DNA from: Bacteroidales bacterium | GTDB taxonomy: Bacteria > Bacteroidota > Bacteroidia > Bacteroidales > SM23-62 | Reading direction: 5' to 3' | DNA length: 34,502 nt | NCBI GenBank assembly: GCA_016783865.1 | Contig: JADHVS010000027.1 | Location: 1-34,502 of the forward strand | Shown: one piece after another, positions 15,444 to 24,475 of the stretch | Layout of the letters: each line of letters begins with the position of its first letter | Numbering within the stretch: the first letter of the stretch is position 1 | Made by a program: the position numbers and the translations under genes | Notes under the pieces: generated by a model | Databases searched by the model: none | What the model was told of the DNA's origin: nothing | Seen by the model: only the letters and a program-made list of their open reading frames with translations

Positions 15444-16694
15444 CTATCCATTGTCGGGCGGTTGAACCAATCGGCCCATAAAGATAATGCTGCCGGTGGT
15501 TAAATCTGTAATGAAGTATAGAAATGGATGATCTGCAGTGAATCGGATTGTTTCTTCTTCATATGCCGATTTAAGGGCCATGATCACGGCGGTAGCCGCC
15601 GCCGCTTCTGTCCCGGTTTCATTCACCTCAATGAATGCCTTGTGCAACACGTCATCAATGGTCAGATCTGTGTGACCGGTTATCCCGGAGAAGTCGGCAT
15701 CGTTGCTAAAGGCTTCTTTCATTCCTAACCGCTCAAGTATTTCTTTCAAACCAAATTCGCATTCAATTGTATAACGGGGAATTGCAATCTCCACTTCTTC
15801 TCTTTTGAAGCCGTTCCTGATAATGTCTAAACGGCTAATAGTAAGGATATTGCTCACCAGCCTCCAATCATCTGTTTCTTTTGGAAGCAGGATGATCATG
15901 CTGTTCCTCTCACCCTTATACAGCAACTGAACGGCCTGAATTTCTTCATCTTCATAATACCAAACCATCTCTTTTTGATGCATAAAGTCAGTTTTCACAC
16001 TGACGCTTGAGGAGACATGAAAAATAGATGGCGATGTCTTATTCTTCTCAAACGGATTGGTCCAGTTCCCGTTAAAATAAACCGCATTGGTAATGATCAG
16101 CCTGGTAAGTTCATTTAATATCCCTTCCGGTATAAGGTTTTGGATTTTGTTATTGGTTTGTTTCTCAACCCATTTGTTGATCTTTGTGCGGCTTTTCTCC
16201 TGCTCTTCGAATGACTTAAAAGATACATTTTCAATCCGGGCTGAATAATATGCAGAGCCCAGTTCGATAAATTCGGGCAAAAGTTTATAATTCTCCTGGA
16301 CCCACAGTCCGTTGGCAATTTTTAATTCGGTCCCTTTTTCCTGACTGGCCATCGTGAGGCTATCTATAAAATCCCTGAAAGCAGCATGGAGAGATGATTG
16401 ATCGGCAGGAAAATTCAGGGTATAGCTCATCTCCCGGGCGGTATTGTTTTTTGCACCTGCGTAAGCGATGGCGAGTGCCGAAGAAATGCTAACCGGCGAA
16501 AAAACCATGTTTTCTTTTTTCTTCCCCAGTTCCTTAAACAGGTCGATGGCAAATTCATTCACCGAAGAGGCCAGGTCAGCAATTGTATAATCCCCGGATG
16601 GAATATTTGTTGTTTTGGAAACAGTTTGATTCCCCTTGCAGGTGAACAGGAAAAGGATACTTGCAAAAATGAAATATGGTAAAAAAGATTTCAT
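15444..16694 (-). CDS. Serpin-family protease inhibitor, lipoprotein
   Basis: A 416-residue serpin. The leader MKSFLPYFIFASILFLFTC suggests lipidation at Cys19, placing it in the envelope. Serpin hallmarks include NAVYFNGNWTNPFEKNKTSP, the breach/shutter region LHKAFIEVNETGTEAAAATA, and the C-terminal HPFLYFITDLTTGSIIFMGR. The hinge (E359-T-G-T-E-A-A-A-A-T) has small residues as required for an inhibitory serpin. Counting 17 residues from P17, P1 is K375 and P1' is S376, predicting inhibition of trypsin-like proteases. Full length, no breaks. Bacterial serpins are sporadic and may guard against host or self proteases. The next gene on the strand encodes a putative zinc peptidase, which serpins would not inhibit by this mechanism. 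Confidence 0.95.
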   Translation of the reverse strand: MKSFLPYFIFASILFLFTCKGNQTVSKTTNIPSGDYTIADLASSVNEFAIDLFKELGKKKENMVFSPVSISSALAIAYAGAKNNTAREMSYTLNFPADQSSLHAAFRDFIDSLTMASQEKGTELKIANGLWVQENYKLLPEFIELGSAYYSARIENVSFKSFEEQEKSRTKINKWVEKQTNNKIQNLIPEGILNELTRLIITNAVYFNGNWTNPFEKNKTSPSIFHVSSSVSVKTDFMHQKEMVWYYEDEEIQAVQLLYKGERNSMIILLPKETDDWRLVSNILTISRLDIIRNGFKREEVEIAIPRYTIECEFGLKEILERLGMKEAFSNDADFSGITGHTDLTIDDVLHKAFIEVNETGTEAAAATAVIMALKSAYEEETIRFTADHPFLYFITDLTTGSIIFMGRLVQPPDNG

Positions 16695-16702
16695 AATAAA
16701 TG

Positions 16703-16718
16703 GTTATTTCAAAATAAC
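16703..16718. promoter_or_regulatory. Palindrome just upstream of the serpin start
   Basis: The 16-mer gttatttcaaaataac has seven-bp arms around two bases and ends 8 bp from the serpin ATG (16694). It could be an operator or a hairpin at the translation start. Its A+T-rich composition makes a chance occurrence possible. Confidence 0.35.
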
Positions 16719-16743
16719 GAATTAAACAGGACAAAATTTGCGG

Positions 16744-17850
16744 TCATTGAATTTTGTTAATATCATAAACATGGGGATAAGCATTCGTCTCCTTTGCAAG
16801 CCTGTAATATTCCCTGGCCTTTTTTAAATCCCCATTGCTTTCATAGTACCTGCTCAATCCCATATAAGCATAAGCCACCTGGTAGCCTGCATAGTCACCA
16901 AAAGGTTCGGCTTCTTTAATTCCCCGAAGAAAATATCTTTTTGCTTTTTCAAAGTTCCTGTTTTTTCCTTCCTCGTATAATCCGAGGTATATCAATGCTT
17001 TCATTTTGTTAAAAGGATCCATAGTAATGAGTGAATCAATGTGTTTTTTGGCCACATCTAACTCTTCATTGACAATCAGCATCTCAATATATTTAGCGAA
17101 AAAATAGCTGTTGTTCGGAAACATGGAATATAGTTGTTCTGTATATGACAATGCGGTTTGGTAATCGTGCTCAAATCCAAGGTAGATGATGACCAGGAAA
17201 TTAGAGGCTTCAACTTTCATAAAATGGGTATTCCTGAAAGCATAATCCAGCATTTTTAATCCTGATTCTTTATTGCCATTTTTAAAAAGCCGGGTGACTG
17301 GTTTATAAACCGGATGGGCTTCCGGATAAGCTTCAATATAATAATTGTATAATCCCGTAAAAAAATAGAATTCATTATATTGATCTTCCAGTTCAAATGC
17401 ATTCATCAGTTGCCTGTAAACATTATTAAGATGAGGGAAGCACTTAGCCGGCTGCCCGTTGTCAGCGTAATACATGACCAGAAAACTTCTTGCCGCCAGG
17501 TCGAAGAAGACCCCTTCAATATCCATTTTATCCTGTTCAAGAATCTTATCGGTAAGGGCTATTGATGCTTCAATATATTCAACAAACAAGTCGCTGATAT
17601 CCCCGTTTTGCGGTACCGGATAATTTTCCCAGTAAAGCTGCATGCCCTTGTAGAAAGGTATAACCGGATGGTCGGGATATAGCAACTGCATGCTGTCGAG
17701 ATAGTAATCCGATTTATCGAATTCGAGGTTATAGATGTGGTTGATCCCTGTTCTTATATGCCTGGTTACGATGGTATCATCGAGAAAGACTGTTTGGCTG
17801 TATGCCTGCAACGGTATAATGAATAAACAGATGTATATTAAATTTCTCAT
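16744..17850 (-). CDS. Exported TPR-repeat protein
   Basis: A 368-residue protein with a classical signal peptide (MRNLIYICLFIIPLQAYSQ, cleavage after about residue 19) and a TPR-like helical array through the rest. GYQVAYAYMGLSRYYESNGD followed by LKKAREYYRLAKETN at the C-terminus is a clear TPR, and FEKAKRYFLRGIKEAEP is another. I chose ATG 17850 over the in-frame TTG 17868 because it places the signal peptide at the N-terminus. Location is probably periplasmic; role unknown, likely protein-protein scaffolding. It lies about 50 bp upstream of the serpin gene on the same strand and may be co-transcribed with it. Its start is 111 bp from the divergent DUF3109 gene. Confidence 0.75.
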   Translation of the reverse strand: MRNLIYICLFIIPLQAYSQTVFLDDTIVTRHIRTGINHIYNLEFDKSDYYLDSMQLLYPDHPVIPFYKGMQLYWENYPVPQNGDISDLFVEYIEASIALTDKILEQDKMDIEGVFFDLAARSFLVMYYADNGQPAKCFPHLNNVYRQLMNAFELEDQYNEFYFFTGLYNYYIEAYPEAHPVYKPVTRLFKNGNKESGLKMLDYAFRNTHFMKVEASNFLVIIYLGFEHDYQTALSYTEQLYSMFPNNSYFFAKYIEMLIVNEELDVAKKHIDSLITMDPFNKMKALIYLGLYEEGKNRNFEKAKRYFLRGIKEAEPFGDYAGYQVAYAYMGLSRYYESNGDLKKAREYYRLAKETNAYPHVYDINKIQ

Positions 17851-17947
17851 TGATTGATTCCCGGTCAACGATCCTTATACAAAGTTCAGGTTTATTTATG
17901 CGACAAACAAAAAAAAGCTGCCACGGTTCTGACAGTTTCATATTTAT

Positions 17948-17955
17948 TAAATTTG
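17948..17955 (+). promoter_or_regulatory. Bacteroidota -7 element (TAnnTTTG) for the DUF3109 gene
   Basis: TAAATTTG matches the TAnnTTTG -7 consensus exactly and ends 6 bp before ATG 17962. Transcription would begin close to the start codon, implying a very short or absent leader if ATG 17962 is used; with ATG 18004 the leader would be about 40 bases. No clear -33 TTTG is visible. Confidence 0.45.
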
Positions 17956-17961
17956 CGCTGT

Positions 17962-18622
<661 letters not shown>

Positions 18623-18639
18623 CCAATAAAAAAATACCC

Positions 18640-20013
18640 ATGAACATTAAGGAATACATAAAAGAAAACAAAGAGCGTTTTCTGGATGAGTTGTTCGAAT
18701 TGATCAGAATACCTTCCATAAGTGCCAATGCCGGTGCCAAACCCGATATGATCCGGATTGCAGAAGCACTGCGGGAGTTATTGCTGGCAGCCGGAGCCGA
18801 TAAAGCTGAAGTGATTGGGACCGACGGACAACCGGTAACTTTTGGTGAAAAGATCATCGATGATCAGTTACCCACAGTTCTGGTATATGGACATTATGAT
18901 GTCCAGCCTGTTGAGCCACTCGATTTGTGGAAATCCGGACCCTTCGAACCGGAGATCAGGGATGGGAAAATTTTTGCCAGGGGTTCCGATGATGACAAGG
19001 GACAATTGTTCATGCATTTCAAGGCCTTTGAGTATATGGTGGAGACAAATTCCTTACCCTGTAATGTGAAGTTTATGATTGAAGGCGAAGAAGAGGTCGG
19101 CTCCCCTAGCCTGAAAGCATTTTGTTCCAAAAACAAGGAAATGCTGAGCGCAGATATTATTCTTGTATCGGATACAACCATGATCGCTCCCGACATTCCT
19201 TCGATAACGGTTGGATTAAGAGGGCTCAGTTACATGGAGGTGGAAGTCACCGGACCTAACCGCGACCTTCATTCCGGATTGTATGGTGGTGCCGTGGCAA
19301 ACCCTGCCAACGTGCTGGCTAAAATGATTGCATCACTTACCGATGAAAACAACCGCATAACCATTCCCGGTTTTTATGACGACGTGCTCGAATACAGCCA
19401 GACTGAGCGTGAAGATATGGGACGGGCTCCCTTCGATCTGGAAGATTACAAAAAGGAGCTGGAGGTGGAATCGGTGATGGGGGAAGAAGGATTTTCCACC
19501 ATTGAACGACTTGGTATACGGCCCTGCCTGGATGTGAACGGGATATGGGGAGGATATACAGATGAAGGTGCAAAGACAGTCCTTCCTGCAAAAGCATATG
19601 CCAAAATCTCCATGAGATTGGTTCCCAATCAGGAATCTAAAAAGATTGACAAGCTGTTTGAAGACCACTTTAAGGCGATTGCTCCTGCCGGGGTAAAAGT
19701 TAAGGTAAAAAGCCTGCATGGGGGACAGGGCTACACTGCCCCTGCAGATTCAATAGCATATCAGGCTGCCAGCAGGGCACTGGAACAGGTTTATGGTGTG
19801 AAACCTGTTCCAACAAGGAGCGGTGGCAGCATTCCTATTATGGCTGATTTCGAGGAGGTGCTTGGTCTGAAAACCATCCTGATGGGGTTCGGGCTGGAGA
19901 GTGATGCCATCCATTCACCGAACGAGAATTATCCCCTCGAACAGTTTTATAACGGGATTGAGGCAATTCCATATTTTTACAAATACTTCACTGAATTATC
20001 GGCCAATTCCTGA
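18640..20013 (+). CDS. M20-family dipeptidase
   Basis: A 457-residue cytosolic metallodipeptidase (M20/M25/M40 family, carnosinase/PepV-like). Metal and catalytic motifs are in order: GHYDVQP (H85, D87), RGSDDDKGQ (D118 as bridging ligand), GEEEVGS (E151/E152), SDTT for another ligand, and the dimerisation-domain RDLHSGLYGGAVANPANVL, whose His acts in trans in relatives. ERLGIRPCLDVNGIWGGYTDEGAKTVLP and the final FGLESDAIHSPNENYPL complete the family pattern. It hydrolyses dipeptides, likely those taken up by peptide transporters. It follows the DUF3109 gene by 45 bp of repeat-containing spacer. The start ATG at 18640 is standard. Substrate range cannot be read from sequence. Confidence 0.93.
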   Translation: MNIKEYIKENKERFLDELFELIRIPSISANAGAKPDMIRIAEALRELLLAAGADKAEVIGTDGQPVTFGEKIIDDQLPTVLVYGHYDVQPVEPLDLWKSGPFEPEIRDGKIFARGSDDDKGQLFMHFKAFEYMVETNSLPCNVKFMIEGEEEVGSPSLKAFCSKNKEMLSADIILVSDTTMIAPDIPSITVGLRGLSYMEVEVTGPNRDLHSGLYGGAVANPANVLAKMIASLTDENNRITIPGFYDDVLEYSQTEREDMGRAPFDLEDYKKELEVESVMGEEGFSTIERLGIRPCLDVNGIWGGYTDEGAKTVLPAKAYAKISMRLVPNQESKKIDKLFEDHFKAIAPAGVKVKVKSLHGGQGYTAPADSIAYQAASRALEQVYGVKPVPTRSGGSIPIMADFEEVLGLKTILMGFGLESDAIHSPNENYPLEQFYNGIEAIPYFYKYFTELSANS

Positions 20014-20073
20014 TAGAAAGTAAAAGTTATTAACATTGGCCCTTTTCAACAGGGGGTTCTCTCTAATTAAGTA

Positions 20074-20149
20074 TATCTTTACACTTGCGTAGTTCGATTT
20101 GCTGGTTGCCTCGAAACTGGCACCTCGTACCTCGTCATTCAGATAGTAT
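20074..20149. repeat. Possible glnN promoter and repeat patch
   Basis: TATCTTTA at 20074-20081 differs from the TAnnTTTG -7 consensus only in the last base and may drive glnN, giving a leader of about 85 bases. The following bases hold reiterated words (GGTTGCCTCG, GGCACCTCG, GTACCTCG) and then the 14-mer at 20136-20149 shared with 196-209. The repeat patch would lie inside the leader RNA. Confidence 0.4.
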
Positions 20150-20173
20150 TGTTAACCCTTTATTTTAAAACAT

Positions 20174-22363
20174 ATGGCAACACTCAGATTCCAGGCACTT
20201 CAGGAAGTATTAAGAAGAGAGCCTGTTCTTGTTGAATCTCCTTCCTCGAAGATCTCTGACTATTTCGGGACCAGTGTTTTCACCAATGTCCAGATGCAGA
20301 AGTATTTGTCAAATATGGCATTTATCAGTGTTCAGAAAGCAATAGACAAAGGTTCCCGAATTGACAGGAAGATGGCAGATGAAGTGGCAACCGGGATGAA
20401 AACCTGGGCCGCCGAGCGGGGAGCTACTCATTATACTCACTGGTTTCATCCCCTGACAGATGCAACAGCGGAAAAACACGATGCATTCATCGAAGTGGCA
20501 GAAGATGGTTCGGTCATTGAGAATTTTTCGGGAAATAACCTGACGCAGCAGGAGCCGGATGCCTCCAGTTTCCCGAGCGGTGGAATCAGGAATACCTTTG
20601 AAGCCAGGGGTTATACGGCATGGGATCCTACATCCCCGGCATTTATTGTAGGAAATACGCTATGCATACCTACCATTTTTGTTTCATATACCGGTGAAGC
20701 ACTCGATTATAAAATGCCGCTATTGAAATCATTACAGGTGCTTGACAAGGCAGCCACGGAAGTTTGTATGTTTTTCGACCGGCGTGTCACCCGGGTTATA
20801 ACAACTCTGGGCTGGGAGCAGGAGTATTTCCTGGTGGATGATGCATTGTACAATGCCAGGCCCGACCTGGTGCTGACCGAAAGGACATTGATGGGACATG
20901 CATCGGCGCGTGACCAGCAGCTGGAAGATCACTATTTCAGCAGTATATCGGAAAGGGTTACAGCTTTTATGCGCAATTTTGAAATAGAAGCCTACAAGCT
21001 TGGCATACCACTAAAAACAAGGCATAATGAGGTGGCACCCAACCAGTTTGAGTGTGCACCCATTTTTAAGGATGCTAACCTGGCGGTAGACCAGAACCTG
21101 CTTGTGATGGATATTATGAAAAGAATTGCACGCAAGCACTATTTCAGGGTGATCTTTCATGAAAAGCCGTTTCAGGGTATCAACGGATCGGGTAAGCACA
21201 GCAACTGGTCACTGCTGACAGATACCGGAATTAATTTGCTCGCTCCGGGAAAAACCCCCAGGTCGAACCTGATGTTCCTGACTTTCCTGGTGAACACGAT
21301 TCGGGCAGTATATGAGCATGCAGATCTTTTACGTGCAAGCATTGCTTCTGCCGGTAATGCCCACCGGCTGGGTGCAAATGAAGCCCCGCCGGCAATTATA
21401 TCAGTTTTTCTGGGAGCCAAGGTGACGGAGATGCTTGATCTGATCGAGAGCAATGTCACCGATAAAAAGATGACACCGGGTGAAAAAACTGAGCTTAAAC
21501 TGAACATTGGGAAGATCCCACGTATTCTTCTCGACAATACAGACCGTAACAGGACCTCTCCGTTTGCCTTTACCGGGAACCGTTTCGAATTCAGGGCTGT
21601 GGGTTCTTCCGCTAATTGTGCCTCGCCTTTGATTCCACTCAATGTGGCTGTGGCAGAGCAACTGAAAAGGTTTACCAAAGATGTGGATGCCCTCATGAAT
21701 AAAAATGTAAAGAAGGATGAGGCGATATTCCAGGTGTTGAGAAAATATATCATAGAATGCAAACCAGTCCGTTTTGAGGGGAATAATTACAGTGATGAGT
21801 GGATGAAAGAGGCTGCGGCGCGCGGATTATCCAATATCAATGATGTGCCTGAGGCCATGGATGCATATTTGTCTGACTCAACAGTCAAGCTGTTTGCCAG
21901 ATCGGGTGTTCTGAATCTTAGTGAACTTAAGGGCAGAACAGAGGTGAAGCTGGAAATGTATACCAAGAAGATCCAGATTGAAGCCAGGGTACTGGGTGAT
22001 CTGGCGATTAATCATATCATTCCAACCGCCATTACCTATCAGAGTAAACTGGCTGAAAATGTGAGTGCATTGAAAGAATTATTTGATGATAAGGAATATA
22101 AGGAAATGGTATCAGCCAGGATTGAACGGATAAGGGAATTATCGGAAAATATCAGTTCGATTAAGCAAAAGGTGCATGAGATGATTGAAGAAAGGAAAAA
22201 AGCAAATATGGTGGAAGATACCAGGGAAAAGGCTGATTTGTACAGCAAAAAAGTATATCCTTACCTGGACCAGATACGGTATCACATCGATAAGTTGGAA
22301 CTGATGGTCGATAATGAATTGTGGCCCTTACCTAAATTCAGGGAATTGCTTTTTACCCGATAG
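20174..22363 (+). CDS. glnN: Type III glutamine synthetase
   Basis: A 729-residue ATP-dependent enzyme that condenses glutamate and ammonia to glutamine. The length and motifs are those of GS III (GlnN), the large form found in Bacteroidota and cyanobacteria: GIRNTFEARGYTAWDPTSPAF near residue 137, TTLGWEQEYFLVDD (GS ATP/glutamate site), KTRHNEVAPNQFECAPIF, GINGSGKHSNWS, NRTSPFAFTGNRFEFRAVGSS, and the helical C-terminal tail with the LSENISSIKQKVHEMIEE coiled coil. The enzyme is cytosolic and probably dodecameric. No glnB, amtB or glutamate synthase gene is nearby. A possible promoter lies about 95 bp upstream. Confidence 0.96.
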   Translation: MATLRFQALQEVLRREPVLVESPSSKISDYFGTSVFTNVQMQKYLSNMAFISVQKAIDKGSRIDRKMADEVATGMKTWAAERGATHYTHWFHPLTDATAEKHDAFIEVAEDGSVIENFSGNNLTQQEPDASSFPSGGIRNTFEARGYTAWDPTSPAFIVGNTLCIPTIFVSYTGEALDYKMPLLKSLQVLDKAATEVCMFFDRRVTRVITTLGWEQEYFLVDDALYNARPDLVLTERTLMGHASARDQQLEDHYFSSISERVTAFMRNFEIEAYKLGIPLKTRHNEVAPNQFECAPIFKDANLAVDQNLLVMDIMKRIARKHYFRVIFHEKPFQGINGSGKHSNWSLLTDTGINLLAPGKTPRSNLMFLTFLVNTIRAVYEHADLLRASIASAGNAHRLGANEAPPAIISVFLGAKVTEMLDLIESNVTDKKMTPGEKTELKLNIGKIPRILLDNTDRNRTSPFAFTGNRFEFRAVGSSANCASPLIPLNVAVAEQLKRFTKDVDALMNKNVKKDEAIFQVLRKYIIECKPVRFEGNNYSDEWMKEAAARGLSNINDVPEAMDAYLSDSTVKLFARSGVLNLSELKGRTEVKLEMYTKKIQIEARVLGDLAINHIIPTAITYQSKLAENVSALKELFDDKEYKEMVSARIERIRELSENISSIKQKVHEMIEERKKANMVEDTREKADLYSKKVYPYLDQIRYHIDKLELMVDNELWPLPKFRELLFTR

Positions 22364-22424
22364 GCCATTTTCTTTTCTCCTGACATGTGATATTCCTTTT
22401 TTTTTCGTTACAATAATATCCTGT

Positions 22425-22457
22425 TTTGCTGTATAACAGGAAAATCTCTTATTTTTA
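22425..22457 (+). promoter_or_regulatory. Predicted promoter of the PorE-like gene
   Basis: TTTG (22425-22428) and TATTTTTA (22450-22457; one mismatch from TAnnTTTG) are separated by 21 bp, the expected spacing for a Bacteroidota -33/-7 pair. A start site near 22463 would exclude ATG 22459 as initiator and favours ATG 22477. Confidence 0.5.
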
Positions 22458-22476
22458 CATGTTAAATATGCAGGTT

Positions 22477-24471
22477 ATGAGATATTTATCTTTCGTGTTC
22501 ATCTTGTTGTTGATGGGCGGTATATTGTCTGATGCAGCAGCACAGAAGCGCGATAAAACATTCAAGGCACGTGCCGCCTATGCTGCAGGAGAATATCTTG
22601 TTGCGGCTGATCTGCTTAAAGATGCTTATAACAAAGTAAATGATAAGGAAGTTAAGAAGGAATTGGTTTTTTTGGTAGCTGAATGCTACCGTCTTACGGG
22701 TGATAACAGGAATGCGGAAATGTGGTATAAGAAGGCTATCAGAGCAGAATTTCAAAATCCAATCATTTACCTCAGGTATGCCGATGCTCTCAGGATGGAT
22801 GAGGAATATGAGGAAGCCCGGGAGCAATATGAGAAATATCGTGAGCTGGTACCGGATGATCCAAGGGGAATAGATGGTATACAGAGCTGTGAGCTGGCTG
22901 TAACCTGGATGGAGAATCCAAATGGATATGCCGTGGAGAATATGAAATATTTTAATTCCCGTGACCGCGATTTCAGCCCTTGTTTTGGAACCGAAGACTA
23001 TCAATTGGTCTATTTTACAACCACCCGCGAAGAAGCTATGGGTAACGACCTCCATGGAGCGACGGGTCAGAATTTTTCAGATATTTTTCAATCCCGGATG
23101 GACAGAAAAGGAAAGTGGAGTGTACCTGTGCCGCTGGAAGAGGAGATCAACAGTGAGTTTGAAGATGGAACACCTGTAATGAATTCCGATTTTTCGATCC
23201 TCTATTTTACCCGCTGCAAAATGAATAAAAACACTAATTTCGGATGCCAGATCTATACCTCAAACCGTTCCGGTGAAAAGTGGTCAAAAGCCGAACCCCT
23301 TGCCCTGAGCGACGATAGTGTGATCATTGCCCATCCGGCAATATCATCCGATGATCTTACCCTGTATTTTGTATCCGATATGCCGGGAGGCGTAGGAGGA
23401 AAAGATATATGGAGAGTGACAAGGAGCAACGAAGGGGATGAATGGAGTACACCTGAAAACCTGGGTGAAATGATCAATACAGTGGATGATGAAATGTTCC
23501 CCTTTGTCCATGCCGACGGGACTCTATACTTCTCATCCAATGGAAGGATTGGACTGGGTGGATATGATATATTCAAGGCATCAGAAGATGAGGAGGGAAA
23601 CTGGACTGTGGAAAACATGAAATATCCGATTAATTCCGGCGCGGACGATTTTGGGATTGTATTTGAAAAGGATATGGAGAGGGGATTTTTCAGCTCTACC
23701 AGGAAAGGTCGTGGGAATGACGAGATTTATTCCTTTGTACTGCCACCATTGAAATTCAATATCATGGGGGAAGTGAGGGATGATCAGACCGACCAACTGC
23801 TGGTTAACGCCAAAGTGAAGTCCATTGGAAGCGATGGTATAACAGTAGAAACAACTACTAATGATGATGGCTCTTTCCGATTCATGCTGAAACCGAGTAC
23901 CGATTATGTTTTTGTTGCGTCGAGGGTTGGTTATCTGAATGGAAAGGAAAGGGAAACAACCAAAGGACTTGAATCCAGTACTGATATTAAAACTATTATC
24001 TACCTGTCCAACATTGCCAATACCATCGAGTTGTCGAACAGCAATGTATTCTACGATTTTGCACGCTGGGATTTGCGTCCTGAAGCCTTGGTATCACTCG
24101 ATCAGTTGGTTGAAACATTAGATGATAACCCAACAGTTACAATAGAATTGATGTCACACACCGACGTGAGGGGGTCAGATGAAGACAATATTGAATTGTC
24201 GCAAAAAAGAGCCCAGTCAGTGGTTGATTACCTGATTCTGAAAGGCCTCGATCCTGTTCGTCTTGCAGCTAAAGGATACGGTGAAACCCTGGCGAAAGTT
24301 GTTACTATGCGGATTGCAGAAGAATACACATTTTTAAGGCAGGGAACCCGCCTTACGGAACAATTTATCCAGGGCCTGCCAAACCTTGAACAACAGGAGA
24401 TCGCACATCAGTTAAACAGAAGGACAGAGTTCAGGGTTTTAAGAACAGATTACGAACCAGTTGAACAATAA
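22477..24471 (+). CDS. TPR / beta-propeller / OmpA-domain protein (PorE-like layout)
   Basis: A 664-residue envelope protein. The signal peptide is MRYLSFVFILLLMGGILSDAAAQ. Then follow an N-terminal TPR region (ARAAYAAGEYLVAADLLKDAY; AEMWYKKAIRAEF), a PD40-type beta-propeller (repeated DGTPVMNSDFSILYFTR, AISSDDLTLYFVSDMPGG and YFSSNGRIGLGGYDIFKAS), a CarboxypepD_reg-like domain (FNIMGEVRDDQTDQLL) and a C-terminal OmpA peptidoglycan-binding domain (SHTDVRGSDEDNIELSQKRA, AAKGYGET). This order is that of PorE of the type IX secretion system, but the Cys for a lipid anchor is missing and similar proteins are numerous in Bacteroidota. Role: probably outer membrane-peptidoglycan anchoring. ATG 22477 is preferred for signal-peptide and promoter reasons; the stop overlaps the purM region. 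In-frame upstream alternatives are 22459 and 22468. Confidence 0.88.
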   Translation: MRYLSFVFILLLMGGILSDAAAQKRDKTFKARAAYAAGEYLVAADLLKDAYNKVNDKEVKKELVFLVAECYRLTGDNRNAEMWYKKAIRAEFQNPIIYLRYADALRMDEEYEEAREQYEKYRELVPDDPRGIDGIQSCELAVTWMENPNGYAVENMKYFNSRDRDFSPCFGTEDYQLVYFTTTREEAMGNDLHGATGQNFSDIFQSRMDRKGKWSVPVPLEEEINSEFEDGTPVMNSDFSILYFTRCKMNKNTNFGCQIYTSNRSGEKWSKAEPLALSDDSVIIAHPAISSDDLTLYFVSDMPGGVGGKDIWRVTRSNEGDEWSTPENLGEMINTVDDEMFPFVHADGTLYFSSNGRIGLGGYDIFKASEDEEGNWTVENMKYPINSGADDFGIVFEKDMERGFFSSTRKGRGNDEIYSFVLPPLKFNIMGEVRDDQTDQLLVNAKVKSIGSDGITVETTTNDDGSFRFMLKPSTDYVFVASRVGYLNGKERETTKGLESSTDIKTIIYLSNIANTIELSNSNVFYDFARWDLRPEALVSLDQLVETLDDNPTVTIELMSHTDVRGSDEDNIELSQKRAQSVVDYLILKGLDPVRLAAKGYGETLAKVVTMRIAEEYTFLRQGTRLTEQFIQGLPNLEQQEIAHQLNRRTEFRVLRTDYEPVEQ

Positions 24472-24475
24472 GCGG

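Noticed and set aside
21172..21762. Minus-strand open frame (196 codons) opposite glnN
   Set aside because: It is antisense to highly conserved glutamine synthetase motifs, with serine- and isoleucine-rich nonsense-like sequence.
22486..23055. Long minus-strand open frame (189 codons) opposite the PorE-like gene
   Set aside because: It overlaps a strongly supported protein on the other strand and encodes no recognisable motif; its composition is what antisense of a real gene gives.
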